From NCBI RefSeq assembly GCF_000381345.1, contig NZ_KB906410.1, forward strand, positions 1 through 64,000: a DNA stretch of 64,000 bases, read 5' to 3'. The notes below the pieces were generated by a model that saw only the letters and a program-made list of their open reading frames with translations, was not told the origin of the DNA and searched no databases. The stretch is from Deinococcus apachensis DSM 19763 (GTDB lineage: Bacteria; Deinococcota; Deinococci; Deinococcales; Deinococcaceae). Both the position numbers and the translations under genes were made by a program. Of the stretch, positions 8,444-16,713 are shown one piece after another; the first letter of the stretch is position 1, and every line of letters begins with the position of its first letter.

Positions 8444-9613
8444 TCAAACGCTGCGCGTGACGGCAGGGCCACCTATGGCGCGTTCAGCCCCGTCCAGGCT
8501 GTACAACTGCAGCGCGTTCCCGCGCAGCACGCGCCACGCGGCTGCCTCCGCCTCCTGCGCCGTCAGGTCGCCGTCGGCGACGGTCGCGTCGAGCACGCGC
8601 TCCAGCACGCGGCGGCCCCACAGGGCCGCGAGGTAGTAGAGTTCCGGCGTGCGGGACGCGTCGGTGGACAGCAGCACCTTGCTCAGCGGCGCGAGATGCA
8701 GCGCCTCGTGGACGTGCGTGCGCATCGCATGCTGGCTGGTGAAGGGAATCGTGAGCCCCAGGTCGAGGAACACGCCCGGGTAAACGCTCGCGAGGTACCC
8801 CGCCTGCCGCGTGTACGGATAGCAGTGCAGCAGCACCACCTGCAAGCCGCGCAACCCCGCGTCCTCGATGACGCCGCGCAGGTGCAGGGGGTTGGCGAGG
8901 CGCAGGTCGAGGTCCGGGTCGCCATACCCGGTGTGAAACTGCACCGGCAGCCCCAGGTCGCGCGCCACGCGCAGACCGACGCGGAGGGCCGTGTCCAGCA
9001 GGGGCTTGCTCGTCAAGCGCGGCAGGCGGCCCGGCACAAGGCCGCGCTTCAGTTGCGCGTACTCCGCCTCCACCTCCGGCCCACTCCACGTCTGCACGTC
9101 GAGCCCAGTGCGGTAGGCGATGACGCTCTTGAAGCCCACGATGCCCGGGCTGACGGCGCGCAGGCGTTGCTCAAAGGCATCGAGCAGCGCCTGCGCGCCA
9201 TCGTGCTGCGCGACCAGCGCGGCGAGCTCGACCTCGAGTCGCAGCACCCGCCGCGCTCGCCAGGGCAGCAGGGCGTCGCATTCCGCGACGCTGAGCAGTT
9301 CGTCCGGCATGAACCCGTCATCCAGCAGGACCTCGTCAATGTTCGCCGCGCGGATCAAGTCCCGGGCGAGCGTCAGGTAAGGCCGCGACGCACGCGCCAA
9401 CATCACGTCGTCCAGTGTTGGCGCGCAGCCGTAAAATGCTGCGAGGTCGCGCAGCGAGCGGCGGTAGAAGATGGCGTGCGGGGTGTGCTCAGCGAGGACG
9501 CCCGCGTCGTACGCCTCGGTGAAGTAGGCACTCAGCGGCGTCGTCCGCCACACGTCCTCACGAAAGATGGCGTGGGCGTGGTGATCAAGGAGGGCGATAT
9601 GGTCAGTCTTCAC
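8444..9613 (-). CDS. Amidohydrolase-family protein, FluG N-domain type
   Basis: A 389-residue TIM-barrel amidohydrolase. The metal-binding motif LLDHHAHAIF lies near the N-terminus. LPVQFHTGYGDPDLDLR, VVLLHCYPYT and KVLLSTDASRTPELYYLAAL supply the later His and Asp ligands. This pattern matches the amidohydrolase half of FluG/nodulin-type proteins, in which it is fused to a glutamine-synthetase domain; here the two are adjacent separate genes. The start is a GTG at 9613 preceded by TAAGGAG. It follows the synthetase gene by 37 bases and is probably co-transcribed with it. Likely reaction: hydrolysis of an amide or carboxyl-bearing ring substrate, exact substrate unknown. Confidence 0.8.
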   Translation of the reverse strand: MKTDHIALLDHHAHAIFREDVWRTTPLSAYFTEAYDAGVLAEHTPHAIFYRRSLRDLAAFYGCAPTLDDVMLARASRPYLTLARDLIRAANIDEVLLDDGFMPDELLSVAECDALLPWRARRVLRLEVELAALVAQHDGAQALLDAFEQRLRAVSPGIVGFKSVIAYRTGLDVQTWSGPEVEAEYAQLKRGLVPGRLPRLTSKPLLDTALRVGLRVARDLGLPVQFHTGYGDPDLDLRLANPLHLRGVIEDAGLRGLQVVLLHCYPYTRQAGYLASVYPGVFLDLGLTIPFTSQHAMRTHVHEALHLAPLSKVLLSTDASRTPELYYLAALWGRRVLERVLDATVADGDLTAQEAEAAAWRVLRGNALQLYSLDGAERAIGGPAVTRSV

Positions 9614-9650
9614 TGGAAACTCCTTACGCGGCAGGACTGCCGCCGTCCGC

Positions 9651-11003
9651 TCAGTAGGCGAAGCGGTGCAGGGCGAGCTCGACGTCCTCCGGCTGCTGGG
9701 CGAAGTAGGCGGCTTCGGCCTCCCGCACCGCCGTGAAGGACCGGGTGAGGTCGGGGCCGAGCGCCTCCAGCAGCACGGCGTCCCCCCGCAACGCGGCCAC
9801 GGCGTCCGGCAGCGAGGACGGCAGGGGGCGGATGCCCCGCTCCTCACGCTCCGCGTCACTCAGCGCTCCGGGCGCGACCGCGAGGGGCGGGCCTGGGTCG
9901 AGGCGGCGACGCACCCCGTCGAGGGCGCTGGCGAGCAGTCCCCCCAGCGCGAGGTACGGGTTGGCCGCCCCATCGCAAGTCTTGAGCTCGAAGTTGGTGG
10001 AGTTCCCGCTGGCGCCGGGCAGGAGGTGCGTGCTGGCAACGCGCACGCTCGCCTCACGGTTGTCGAGGCCGTAGCAGGCATACGCCCCCGCCCACCAGCC
10101 AGGTTCCAGGCGCCGGTATGAGTTCACCGTCGGCACCGTGAGGGCACACAGCCCCGCCTGGTGCTCCAATACGCCCGCGATGGCGTGGCGCGCCACGTCC
10201 GACAGCCCCAGTTCTCCTTCCGAGTCGTGAAAGGCGTTGCGCCCCTCCCGCCACAGGCTGAGGTGGATGTGGCAGCCGCTGCCCGCACCCGTGAGGACGG
10301 GCTTCGCGGCGAAGGACGCCCGCAGCCCGTGGCGCACCGCCACCGCGTTCACCGTCGCCTTGAACAGCACCTGCCGGTCGGCGGCGCTCACTCCGCGTGC
10401 GGGGGTGATGGAGATCTCCTGCTGGCCCGGGCCCGCCTCGGGGTAGTACATCTCGGGCGTGAGGCCCTGCGCGGCCAGCGCCGCGAGGATGTCGAGCGTG
10501 ACCTCGTGGGCGGGCACGAAGCCCGCGAGGGTGGCGTAGGTGCTGTGGTCGAGCGGCTCGTCTCCCCGGAACAGGTAGTACTCGTTCTCGAAGCTCGCCA
10601 TCACCTCAAAGCCCAGCCGGGCCGCCTCCGCCACCTGCCGTTTCAGGAAGGCGCGCGGGCAGTGCCCCCAGGCTTGCCCGTCCAGGGTTCGCATGTCGCC
10701 GATGGCGGCGGCGATCCCGGGCAGGTACGGCAGCGCGACGAGCGTGTCAGGATCGGGCACGAGGCGCACCTCCCCGACGGCGCTCAGGCCGCTGGCGGGC
10801 TGCACGGCGTCCATCATCATCGGCAGGGCCTGCTGGCCCATGCTGATTCCCACCCCATTCCGCAGGGTATCCGGCCAGGTCGCCCCCGTGACGGACTTCG
10901 CCCGGGTGAGGCCCGCGTTATCGCACCACAGCACCCGAGTCAGCGGCGCGGGCGTGTCGCCAGGTTGGTGTGCCGAGCATTCGGGTGAAACGTGAACGGT
11001 CAA
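9651..11003 (-). CDS. Glutamine-synthetase-family ligase (gamma-glutamylamide synthetase type)
   Basis: A 450-residue ATP-dependent ligase of the glutamine synthetase fold. FENEYYLF holds the metal-binding Glu pair, GPGQQEISITPARG follows, GSGCHIHLSL carries the ATP-site His, and PGWWAGAYACYGLDNREASV has the Arg-rich substrate loop. The N-terminal part (VLWCDNAGLTRAKSV) and the lack of the adenylylation-loop sequence of GlnA fit the PuuA/GlnA3-like or FluG C-domain groups, which glutamylate amines rather than ammonia. The start is a TTG at 11003 with GGAGG five bases upstream. It is divergent from the Lrp-type regulator gene, which probably controls it. It heads a two-gene unit with the amidohydrolase. 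Confidence 0.85.
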   Translation of the reverse strand: MTVHVSPECSAHQPGDTPAPLTRVLWCDNAGLTRAKSVTGATWPDTLRNGVGISMGQQALPMMMDAVQPASGLSAVGEVRLVPDPDTLVALPYLPGIAAAIGDMRTLDGQAWGHCPRAFLKRQVAEAARLGFEVMASFENEYYLFRGDEPLDHSTYATLAGFVPAHEVTLDILAALAAQGLTPEMYYPEAGPGQQEISITPARGVSAADRQVLFKATVNAVAVRHGLRASFAAKPVLTGAGSGCHIHLSLWREGRNAFHDSEGELGLSDVARHAIAGVLEHQAGLCALTVPTVNSYRRLEPGWWAGAYACYGLDNREASVRVASTHLLPGASGNSTNFELKTCDGAANPYLALGGLLASALDGVRRRLDPGPPLAVAPGALSDAEREERGIRPLPSSLPDAVAALRGDAVLLEALGPDLTRSFTAVREAEAAYFAQQPEDVELALHRFAY

Positions 11004-11166
11004 ATCTGCCTCCTCGTACGTCCCGCATTAACCGCGGTAACAAATATTCCTTTCAAGCTTCATCAAGTTACGATTCCTTCCGAATGGACGCAACTCTGGT
11101 GTATAGAATTCACTCTCGGTGCGTCATTGGATTGACAGCCTGTTGGCGGGCGTGCTGATCTGGGGC

Positions 11167-11646
11167 ATGGACAGCATCGACAGGCAACTGCTCGCCGCGC
11201 TGCAGGACGACGCCGAGGTCAGTCACGCGGCCCTCGCGCAGGTCGTGGGCCTCTCCCCCGCGGGCGTGCACAAACGCCTCGCCCGCCTCAAGCAGCACGG
11301 GTACATTCAGCGCACCACTGTCATCCTCGACCGCAGCAAACTCGGTCTCGACCTGATGGGATTCCTGCTCGTCAACTTCCGCTCAAACCTGCGTGCGGAC
11401 AACCTCGATGCCCTCAAGACCGCCGTGGTAGGCATTCCCCAGGTGCTCGAGTGCTACACCCTCACCGGCACCAGCGACGCCATCCTCAAGATCGCCGTGC
11501 GCGACCATAAGGAACTGCGCCAACTCCTCCACACCCTGGCGCTGGCCCAGGACGTCATCGAGCGTGTGCAGACGTGCATCGTCCTCGAAGAGTTCAAGGA
11601 AGGCCCGAACCTGCCCCTCCCGGGCACCCTCGAGGCGGGAGCATGA
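11167..11646 (+). CDS. Lrp/AsnC-family transcriptional regulator
   Basis: A 159-residue regulator with the full Lrp/AsnC layout. An N-terminal helix-turn-helix (MDSIDRQLLAALQDDAEVS, VVGLSPAGVHKRLARLKQHG) is followed by the hinge YIQRTTVILDRSKLGLD and a C-terminal RAM effector domain (LECYTLTGTSDAILKIAVRD). Such proteins sense amino acids or small metabolites and form octamers or DNA-wrapping oligomers. The ATG at 11167 aligns with the family start. An upstream in-frame ATG at 11119 would add 16 atypical residues. It is divergent from the synthetase gene across a 163-base AT-rich gap and overlaps the next gene by ATGA, so the gap is the likely operator region for both directions. Confidence 0.9.
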   Translation: MDSIDRQLLAALQDDAEVSHAALAQVVGLSPAGVHKRLARLKQHGYIQRTTVILDRSKLGLDLMGFLLVNFRSNLRADNLDALKTAVVGIPQVLECYTLTGTSDAILKIAVRDHKELRQLLHTLALAQDVIERVQTCIVLEEFKEGPNLPLPGTLEAGA

Positions 11647-12422
11647 GCGCCGCCCAGCTGCCCCGCCCTCGTGGTGACGCCCCATAACGCCGGTGAAGCG
11701 CCCGCTGGGATTCTCAGCGCCGCCCTCGACCCGCTGCTGGGCGAGGGTGACCCCGACACGAACCTGATCTTGCATGCGCCGGAAGCCCACACCCTGCACG
11801 CCAGCGTGAGCCGCTTCGTGGTCGACTTGAACCGTGACCGCGCCGAGGGCGACGACAACGGCATCATCAAACTCACCGACTTTGAGGGCGAACCCCTGTA
11901 CTCGCCCGACTTCCACCCAGGCGGAGCGGCGTCTCCAGCGCTACTGGGATCCCCTCCACGCTGAAATCGAGCGGGTCCTCCGCGAGGACGGCGCGCGCCT
12001 CATCGTGAACGGGCACACCATGCAGGCGCGCGGGCCCGTCATCGGCCCGGACCGCGGCGTGCCGCGGCCCGCTCTGACGCTGCTGACCGGCGGTGACACC
12101 CACGGTGAGCCCGTCGCTGGCCGCCACACCAGCGTGCGGCCTGCAGCGGCGCGCGCCCTGAGCGGACTCCTCGCGTAGCACTTCACCCCACTGCGGCGCG
12201 GCGCCGACCTGCCCCCCCGTGATCGCCCTCAATGATCCCTGGTCCGGTGATCAGCTCAGCCTGCGCTACGGTCACCCGCACCGCGCCCGCCTTCGGCCTT
12301 GGGGTCAGCTGTACCTCACGCCGTCCGATAGCGCTACCCCTGACGAGGACTCCATTCGCACGCTTAACGCCGCCTTCCGCATGTTCCTGCACGACGCCGC
12401 TAGCCTCCTCACTTCCACCTGA
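11643..12422 (+). pseudogene. N-formylglutamate amidohydrolase-like gene, frameshifted
   Basis: Three successive frames form one protein. LVVTPHNAGEAPAG, GEGDPDTNLI and SRFVVDLNRDRAEGDD (about 11670-11920) are the HutG/FGase N-terminal motifs. A second frame (about 11920-12178) reads RYWDPLHAEIERVL, then LIVNGHTMQARGPVIGPDRG and GGDTHGEPV. A third (12219-12422) reads IALNDPWSGDQLSLRYGHP. Breaks lie near 11670, near 11925 and at a run of seven C near 12212; an in-frame TAG ends the second piece. The ATG overlaps the Lrp stop, so it was translationally coupled to the regulator. An intact version would release glutamate or aspartate from an N-acyl compound, in line with the glutamyl-chemistry neighbours. 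Confidence 0.6.
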
Positions 12423-12514
12423 TCGGTGACCCCACCCGGCCGCGCGCCTCCCCACTGGCGACGTCCCGGGCCGCAGGTACCCGACTCCGGCCCGGCGATA
12501 CTTATAGTGACCGA

Positions 12515-13654
12515 ATGCACTCCAAGGACGCGCAGGCCACCGGGACCAAAGCCCACATCACCACCACCCTCCTCGGTTACCTGGAGCGCCTCGTGGCCCT
12601 CACCGGCCCCAGCGGCTCCGAGGAGGACGTGGCGCGCCTCGTGCTGCAGCTCGCACGGCCGCTAGCGGACCGCGTCAAAGTCGACGCCTTTGGGAACGTC
12701 TTCGCCACTCGCCATGCCTCCGGGAGCGGCGCGCGGCGTGTCGTGATTGCCGCGCACATGGACGAGGTCGGCTTCCGCGTGCGGACCATCGAAGCTGACG
12801 GCTTCCTACGCCTTGAGAAGGTCGGCGGGACCGACGACCGCGTCCTTCCCGCGCAGCGCGTGTGGGTACGCACGGAAAGCGCGCGCCTGCTGGGCGTGAT
12901 TGGTGCGAAGAGTGCACACCTCCTCACAGACGCCGACCGGCAGCGCGTCACACCGTACGAGGAGCTGTACGTGGACGTCGGCGCTCGCACCGCCGAGGAT
13001 GTCACTCGCATGGGTGTGCGCCTTGGCGACCCGGTCGGATTCGTCGGGGACCTCACCGAACTCGGGCAGGGCACGGGGCGCTACACGGCGCACGCCATTG
13101 ACGACCGCGCCGGATGCGCCGTACTGCTCGCCCTGCTCGAAACCTTCCGGGATGAAGCGCCGCCCGTCACGCTCACCGTCGTGTTCAGCACTCAGGAAGA
13201 GGTCGGTCTGCGTGGCGCGCAGGCGGCCGCCAGCCAGCTCGACGTGGACGTCGCCCTTGCCCTGGACATGACCGCGGCCGATGACACGCCCGACACGACG
13301 GCCCGCGTGAAAGGACGTCACCTGCAGCTTGGCGCGGGACCTGCGGTCAAAGTGATGGACTTTTCCACCCTCGCGCACCCCGCCGTGCGCCGCGGCCTGC
13401 TTGCCGCCGCGAACGCCGCGGGGATTGAGGTGCAGCACGAACTTCTCAAGGGCATCGGCACGGACGCTGGTGCACTGCAGCACGCGAGCCACGGCGTGCC
13501 CACCGGTACTGTTTCTGTCGCCAACCGCTACACGCACACTGCTGTGGAGGTCGTGGATCTGGCCGACCTTGAGGGGGCTCTCCAGGTGCTGCTTGCCTTC
13601 GTGCGTCAGCTCCCCGGCATGGACCTGCAGTTCATCAGCGTCGAGGACGCCTGA
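12515..13654 (+). CDS. M42-family zinc aminopeptidase
   Basis: A 379-residue M42 (FrvX/tetrahedral aminopeptidase) metallopeptidase, cytoplasmic and normally a dodecamer, trimming peptides from the N-terminus. Co-catalytic metal ligands are visible: His81 in AAHMDEVG, the bridging Asp in AIDDRAG (about 196-197), the catalytic Glu pair in STQEEVGLRG (228-229), the Asp in ALDMTAAD, and the final His in NRYTHTAVE. The length is a little above the usual 340-360 because of an N-terminal extension. No strong Shine-Dalgarno precedes the ATG. The gene faces the same way as the Lrp regulator and ends the island before the IS debris. Together with the iminopeptidase and the transporter it indicates peptide use. 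Confidence 0.9.
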   Translation: MHSKDAQATGTKAHITTTLLGYLERLVALTGPSGSEEDVARLVLQLARPLADRVKVDAFGNVFATRHASGSGARRVVIAAHMDEVGFRVRTIEADGFLRLEKVGGTDDRVLPAQRVWVRTESARLLGVIGAKSAHLLTDADRQRVTPYEELYVDVGARTAEDVTRMGVRLGDPVGFVGDLTELGQGTGRYTAHAIDDRAGCAVLLALLETFRDEAPPVTLTVVFSTQEEVGLRGAQAAASQLDVDVALALDMTAADDTPDTTARVKGRHLQLGAGPAVKVMDFSTLAHPAVRRGLLAAANAAGIEVQHELLKGIGTDAGALQHASHGVPTGTVSVANRYTHTAVEVVDLADLEGALQVLLAFVRQLPGMDLQFISVEDA

Positions 13655-13744
13655 GGGTTCTGGCAAGTTGTGTGTCGAGCTGAGCCTTGGAAGCTCGGCT
13701 CGTCACGCCCACTCGAGCTGGCCAGCCTGCTCGCAAGGAGGGTC

Positions 13745-13815
13745 CTCCAAGGTCGTGGGAGTACCTGGATTTTGAGTACCTGAGGAAACGCCCCGAGAAT
13801 CTGAGCGAGGTGGGC
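13745..13815 (+). mobile_element. IS3-end fragment (unoccupied ISL3 target site)
   Basis: The sequence GGGAGTACCTGGATTTTGAG followed by TACCTGAGGAAACGCC and CGAGAATCTGAGCGAGGTGG matches, on the opposite strand, the region just upstream of the IS3-type OrfA at 48628-48670 and 48942-48965. In that copy the two halves are separated by a 264-bp insertion; here they are contiguous. It is therefore a scrap of the same IS3 end, joined directly to the IS6 remnant that follows. Confidence 0.6.
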
Positions 13816-13816
13816 T

Positions 13817-14262
13817 GTGAGAGAGCGGAGTGTGGTGCTCGATATCCTGCTCCAGCCACACCAAGACACCCAGGCAGCTCGCAGCTTCTTCGCTCGGCTG
13901 CTCGGCGAGGACGACGTTCCCCAGGTCATTTATACCGACAAGCTGTGGAGTTATGCGTCGGCCGTCCGGGACCTCCCGTGCTCCACGGCGTGGGGCACAT
14001 TCGGGTTGCCTCGACTGCACGCTGAAACAAGCTTACCCTGCAATCGCACCGTGCCATCCAGCAGCAGGAGCGACAACAACTGGCCTTCAAGCGACGACAA
14101 CGGGCCCAGGAATTTCTTGCCTTGCACGCCAGAGTTTCGAACCTTCACCGGCACACCCGCACCACCGTGTCTGCCTCGGTTCGACGAAGTCACCCGGAGG
14201 CTGCACGGCGGACCTGGAGTGGGATGGTGCAGCGGGCCGCCTGAAGTTCAGGCAGCCCGGTC
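13817..14262 (+). mobile_element. Decayed IS6-family element, copy 2 (3' part)
   Basis: The plus strand encodes the C-terminal half of the IS6-type transposase seen at 2949-3650. VVLDILLQPHQDTQAARSFF and LLGEDDVPQVIYTDKLWSYA include the second catalytic Asp. Further on, another frame reads AQEFLALHARVSNLH-like sequence with the Glu helix. The N-terminal half is missing and at least one frameshift separates the pieces. The palindrome at 14233-14259 follows, as in copy 1. The orientation is opposite to copy 1. Confidence 0.7.
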
Positions 14263-14292
14263 AGCCTGCTCGTCCTTAACTGGCCAGAACCT

Positions 14293-14322
14293 GAATGCCC
14301 GCCGTCGCGACGGCGGGCATTC
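14293..14322 (-). terminator. Perfect 30-base palindrome, terminator of the efflux operon
   Basis: GAATGCCCGCCGTCG is followed immediately by its reverse complement CGACGGCGGGCATTC. It lies 15 bases beyond the MFS stop codon, with no T-run. A strong GC hairpin in this position is the probable end of the MarR-MFS transcript. Confidence 0.6.
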
Positions 14323-14336
14323 TTCTGCGGGCAACC

Positions 14337-15788
14337 TCAGTCGGTCGCCCCCAGGGAGGTGGCTGGGATGGGCCGGGGGCGGGGCGTCAGGAAGGCAACG
14401 ATGGCGCTGAGGACGCCCACGGCAGTGAGGAGCCCGAACGCGAGGCGCAGTCCATTCAGGAAGGGGTCGAGGGTGGCGGCGGGCAGGTTGGAGGCGAGCC
14501 CCGAGAACACCTCCAACATGACCGGCCGGGGCACGCTGGCGACCACGATGCTCATGGTGAAGATGATGGCAATGACGCTCCCCATGCTCATCAGAAGGCT
14601 GCGAATCCCGGCGGCGATGCCCCGGCGGTCGGGCGCGACGCTGCCCATGATCATGCTGGAATTGGGCGAGTTGAACAGCCCGTTGCCCACCCCGTTGAGG
14701 AACATCAGGGTGGCGGTGAGCCAGTAGGGCGTGGTCAGGCTGACGGTGAGAGCGAAGCCCGCCAGCGACAGCGCGGTGAGCACCAGCCCGGCCTGCATCA
14801 GGAGCCGGGGGTTGACCCGGTCGGCTAGGCGACCGGCGATCGGCGAGGCGATCAGCATCCCCGCCGCCACGGGCACCAGCATGATGCCTGCGACCACGGC
14901 GTCGAGACCTTTGGCCCCCTGGAAGAAGAAGACGAACAGGAAGGTGAGCGCGAGGCGGGTCAGCGCGTTGAGAAACACCGTGACGTTGTTGAGCGTGAAG
15001 CTGGCATCCGTGAACAGCCGCAAGTCGAGCATGGGAGCCCGGACCCGCCGCTCGATGAGCACGAACGCGACCACCCCGAGCAGGCCCAGCCCCAGGAGGG
15101 GCAGCACACCCGACCACGACTGGATCCCCCCCTCCGACAGACCGATCATCAGGAGGGCGAACCCCACCGCGTAGGTGAGGTTCCCCAGCACGTCCACCCG
15201 GTCCCGGCTGTCCTTCCTCGCCGTGTCGCGCAGGGTGAAGAGGGCCCACACGGTGGCGATCAGGCCGATCGGCACGTTGAACCAGAACACCCACTGCCAG
15301 CCCAGCGAGGTGAGCCAGCCGCCGACGATGGGTCCCAGGATCGAACCGACGGCGACCATCATCTGGTTCGTCCCGATGGCGAGCCCGAGTTCCTGACGCG
15401 GGAAGGCGTCGGTGACGACGGCGCTGGAGTTGGCGATCATGAAGGCGCCGCCGACACCTTGCAGGGCGCGCAGGGCGATCAGGAGCGGGACGTTGGCGGT
15501 GAAGCCCGCCAGCAGCGCGGCGAGGGTAAAGACCGCGAAGCCCAGGACGTACAGGCGTTTGCGGCCGTACATGTCGCTGAGCCGCCCGACGTTGAGGACG
15601 AGCACGGTCTGGGCGACGTTGTAAGCGAGCAGAATCCAGATCAGGTTGAGCAGCGTGGTGTGCAGGTCACGCATGAGGGTGGGCAGCGCGATGATCAGGG
15701 TGCCCGAGTTCATGCTCGCCATCAGGGCACCGAGACTGGTGACGCTGAGGGCCAGCCATTTGTAGGGCAGGGGTTCACGGCGGGTCAT
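14337..15788 (-). CDS. MFS multidrug efflux transporter, DHA2 (EmrB/QacA) type
   Basis: A 483-residue inner-membrane drug/proton antiporter. The first span carries ALMASMNSGTLIIALPTLMR, the family's substrate-path motif. NVGRLSDMYGRKRLYVLGF is motif A between spans 2 and 3, and ILGPIVGGWLTSLGWQWVFW is motif C of antiporters. The many Leu/Val/Phe-rich segments fit about 14 spans. The ATG at 15788 overlaps the MarR stop (ATGA), so the two genes are translationally coupled. An alternative long frame reaching 16208 is only antisense to the regulator. Export of a toxic compound sensed by the MarR protein is the expected role; the substrate is unknown. Confidence 0.9.
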   Translation of the reverse strand: MTRREPLPYKWLALSVTSLGALMASMNSGTLIIALPTLMRDLHTTLLNLIWILLAYNVAQTVLVLNVGRLSDMYGRKRLYVLGFAVFTLAALLAGFTANVPLLIALRALQGVGGAFMIANSSAVVTDAFPRQELGLAIGTNQMMVAVGSILGPIVGGWLTSLGWQWVFWFNVPIGLIATVWALFTLRDTARKDSRDRVDVLGNLTYAVGFALLMIGLSEGGIQSWSGVLPLLGLGLLGVVAFVLIERRVRAPMLDLRLFTDASFTLNNVTVFLNALTRLALTFLFVFFFQGAKGLDAVVAGIMLVPVAAGMLIASPIAGRLADRVNPRLLMQAGLVLTALSLAGFALTVSLTTPYWLTATLMFLNGVGNGLFNSPNSSMIMGSVAPDRRGIAAGIRSLLMSMGSVIAIIFTMSIVVASVPRPVMLEVFSGLASNLPAATLDPFLNGLRLAFGLLTAVGVLSAIVAFLTPRPRPIPATSLGATD

Positions 15789-16240
15789 GCGGAGACCTCC
15801 GGGGAGCCAGCGGTGAGCTGGGATTCGAGACGTTCGAGGAGACCAAGGAGAGCGCTGACCTCCGCCTCTTCCAGACCAGTGAAGAGCGTGGTGACGTCGT
15901 GGCGGACGCCGCGGACGATCGCGGCGGCCCGGCGTTCCCCCTCCCCGGTGAGGCGGAGGAGGACGTAGCGGCGGTCGTCGTCCCGGCGCTCGCGCTGGAG
16001 CAGGCCGCCCTGTTCGAGCCGGTCGAGCACACCCGTCAGGTTTCCGGGCGTGACGCCCATGCCGTCCGCGAGCACGTTCGCGGGCTGGGGGCCCTGCTCC
16101 CAGAGCCGCCGCAGAACGCCGTACTGCGCCCGCGTCAGGTCGTGCCGGGCGAGAATGTTGTGGACCTGCCGGGACAGGATGCTGTGGACGCGATCCAGGC
16201 TCGTCCACAGCCTCACTTCAGGGGGAACGGACTCACTCAT
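15785..16240 (-). CDS. MarR-family transcriptional regulator
   Basis: A 151-residue winged-helix regulator. The order is dimerisation helices (VHSILSRQVHNILARHDLTR), HTH (NVLADGMGVTPGNLTGVLDR), then the wing with the conserved DxRxY (RRDDDRRYVLLRLTGEGE). Members usually repress an adjacent efflux gene and release on ligand binding. Its ATG lies only 3 bases from a 21-base palindrome that would block transcription when bound. It is the first gene of a two-gene operon with the MFS pump, overlapping it by four bases. Confidence 0.9.
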   Translation of the reverse strand: MSESVPPEVRLWTSLDRVHSILSRQVHNILARHDLTRAQYGVLRRLWEQGPQPANVLADGMGVTPGNLTGVLDRLEQGGLLQRERRDDDRRYVLLRLTGEGERRAAAIVRGVRHDVTTLFTGLEEAEVSALLGLLERLESQLTAGSPEVSA

Positions 16241-16243
16241 ATG

Positions 16244-16272
16244 CTATAAGTCTAAACCTTATAGGCTTATAG
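16244..16272. promoter_or_regulatory. MarR operator
   Basis: CTATAAG, seven bases, then CTTATAG form a perfect inverted repeat at 16244-16264. A further copy of CTTATAG follows at 16266-16272. The site is the only AT-rich block here and lies directly in front of the MarR start codon. Overlapping half-sites of this type are typical of autoregulated MarR operons. Confidence 0.75.
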
Positions 16273-16369
16273 CGTTCAGTCCTCCCAGACAGCCTGGAAA
16301 GAGAGGGCCCGCTGCGCGAGCCCCGGCTCTCCACTCGCAGTCATGAACAGCTCCACAGCCCCTGGAATC

Positions 16370-16560
16370 CCTCAAGAGTCTTGGAGCTGTCCTCTTCCTG
16401 CAACATCCAGTCGACAATACGATGCCAGCCCTCCCCCGGCCCACAGCTCCGGACGTTTGCCCAGCCCCAGCAGCATCAGGGAGGAAACCCCTGTAAGACC
16501 AGCGCGTACCCGTAATCCAGCCAAGCCTGAACGGACGGCAGTCGGGCCGCCATGGATGTT
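16370..16560 (-). pseudogene. Remnant of an S9-family prolyl oligopeptidase-type gene
   Basis: On the minus strand, in shifting frames, the sequence reads VQAWLDYGYALVLQGF, then LMLLGLGKRPELWAGGG, then HRIVDWMLQEEDSSKTLEGF. This matches the region around and after the nucleophile in S9 peptidases, where RPDLWAAGV and ADWVLQYEDSSDLLRGY-like segments are common. The catalytic Ser motif is lost and at least two frameshifts occur. It is a short decayed fragment; the rest of the gene was not found. Confidence 0.4.
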
Positions 16561-16713
16561 GAGGATGGGCGGGCAGAGTCCTCCGGCAAGGCCCGCACGT
16601 GCGCGGCCTGCGTCCCGGCATTACGCCCTCCAGGATCAGGCCGGGAGGGGTGTGTGCTGAGCGTGGACGTGGTCCACCCCAGATCGACGCACAGCCGAGG
16701 TCAACTTCCAGCT

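Noticed and set aside
11128..11160. Promoter for the Lrp gene (TTGACA at 11132)
   Set aside because: The -35 box is good, but no acceptable -10 box lies at the right distance, so I did not list it.
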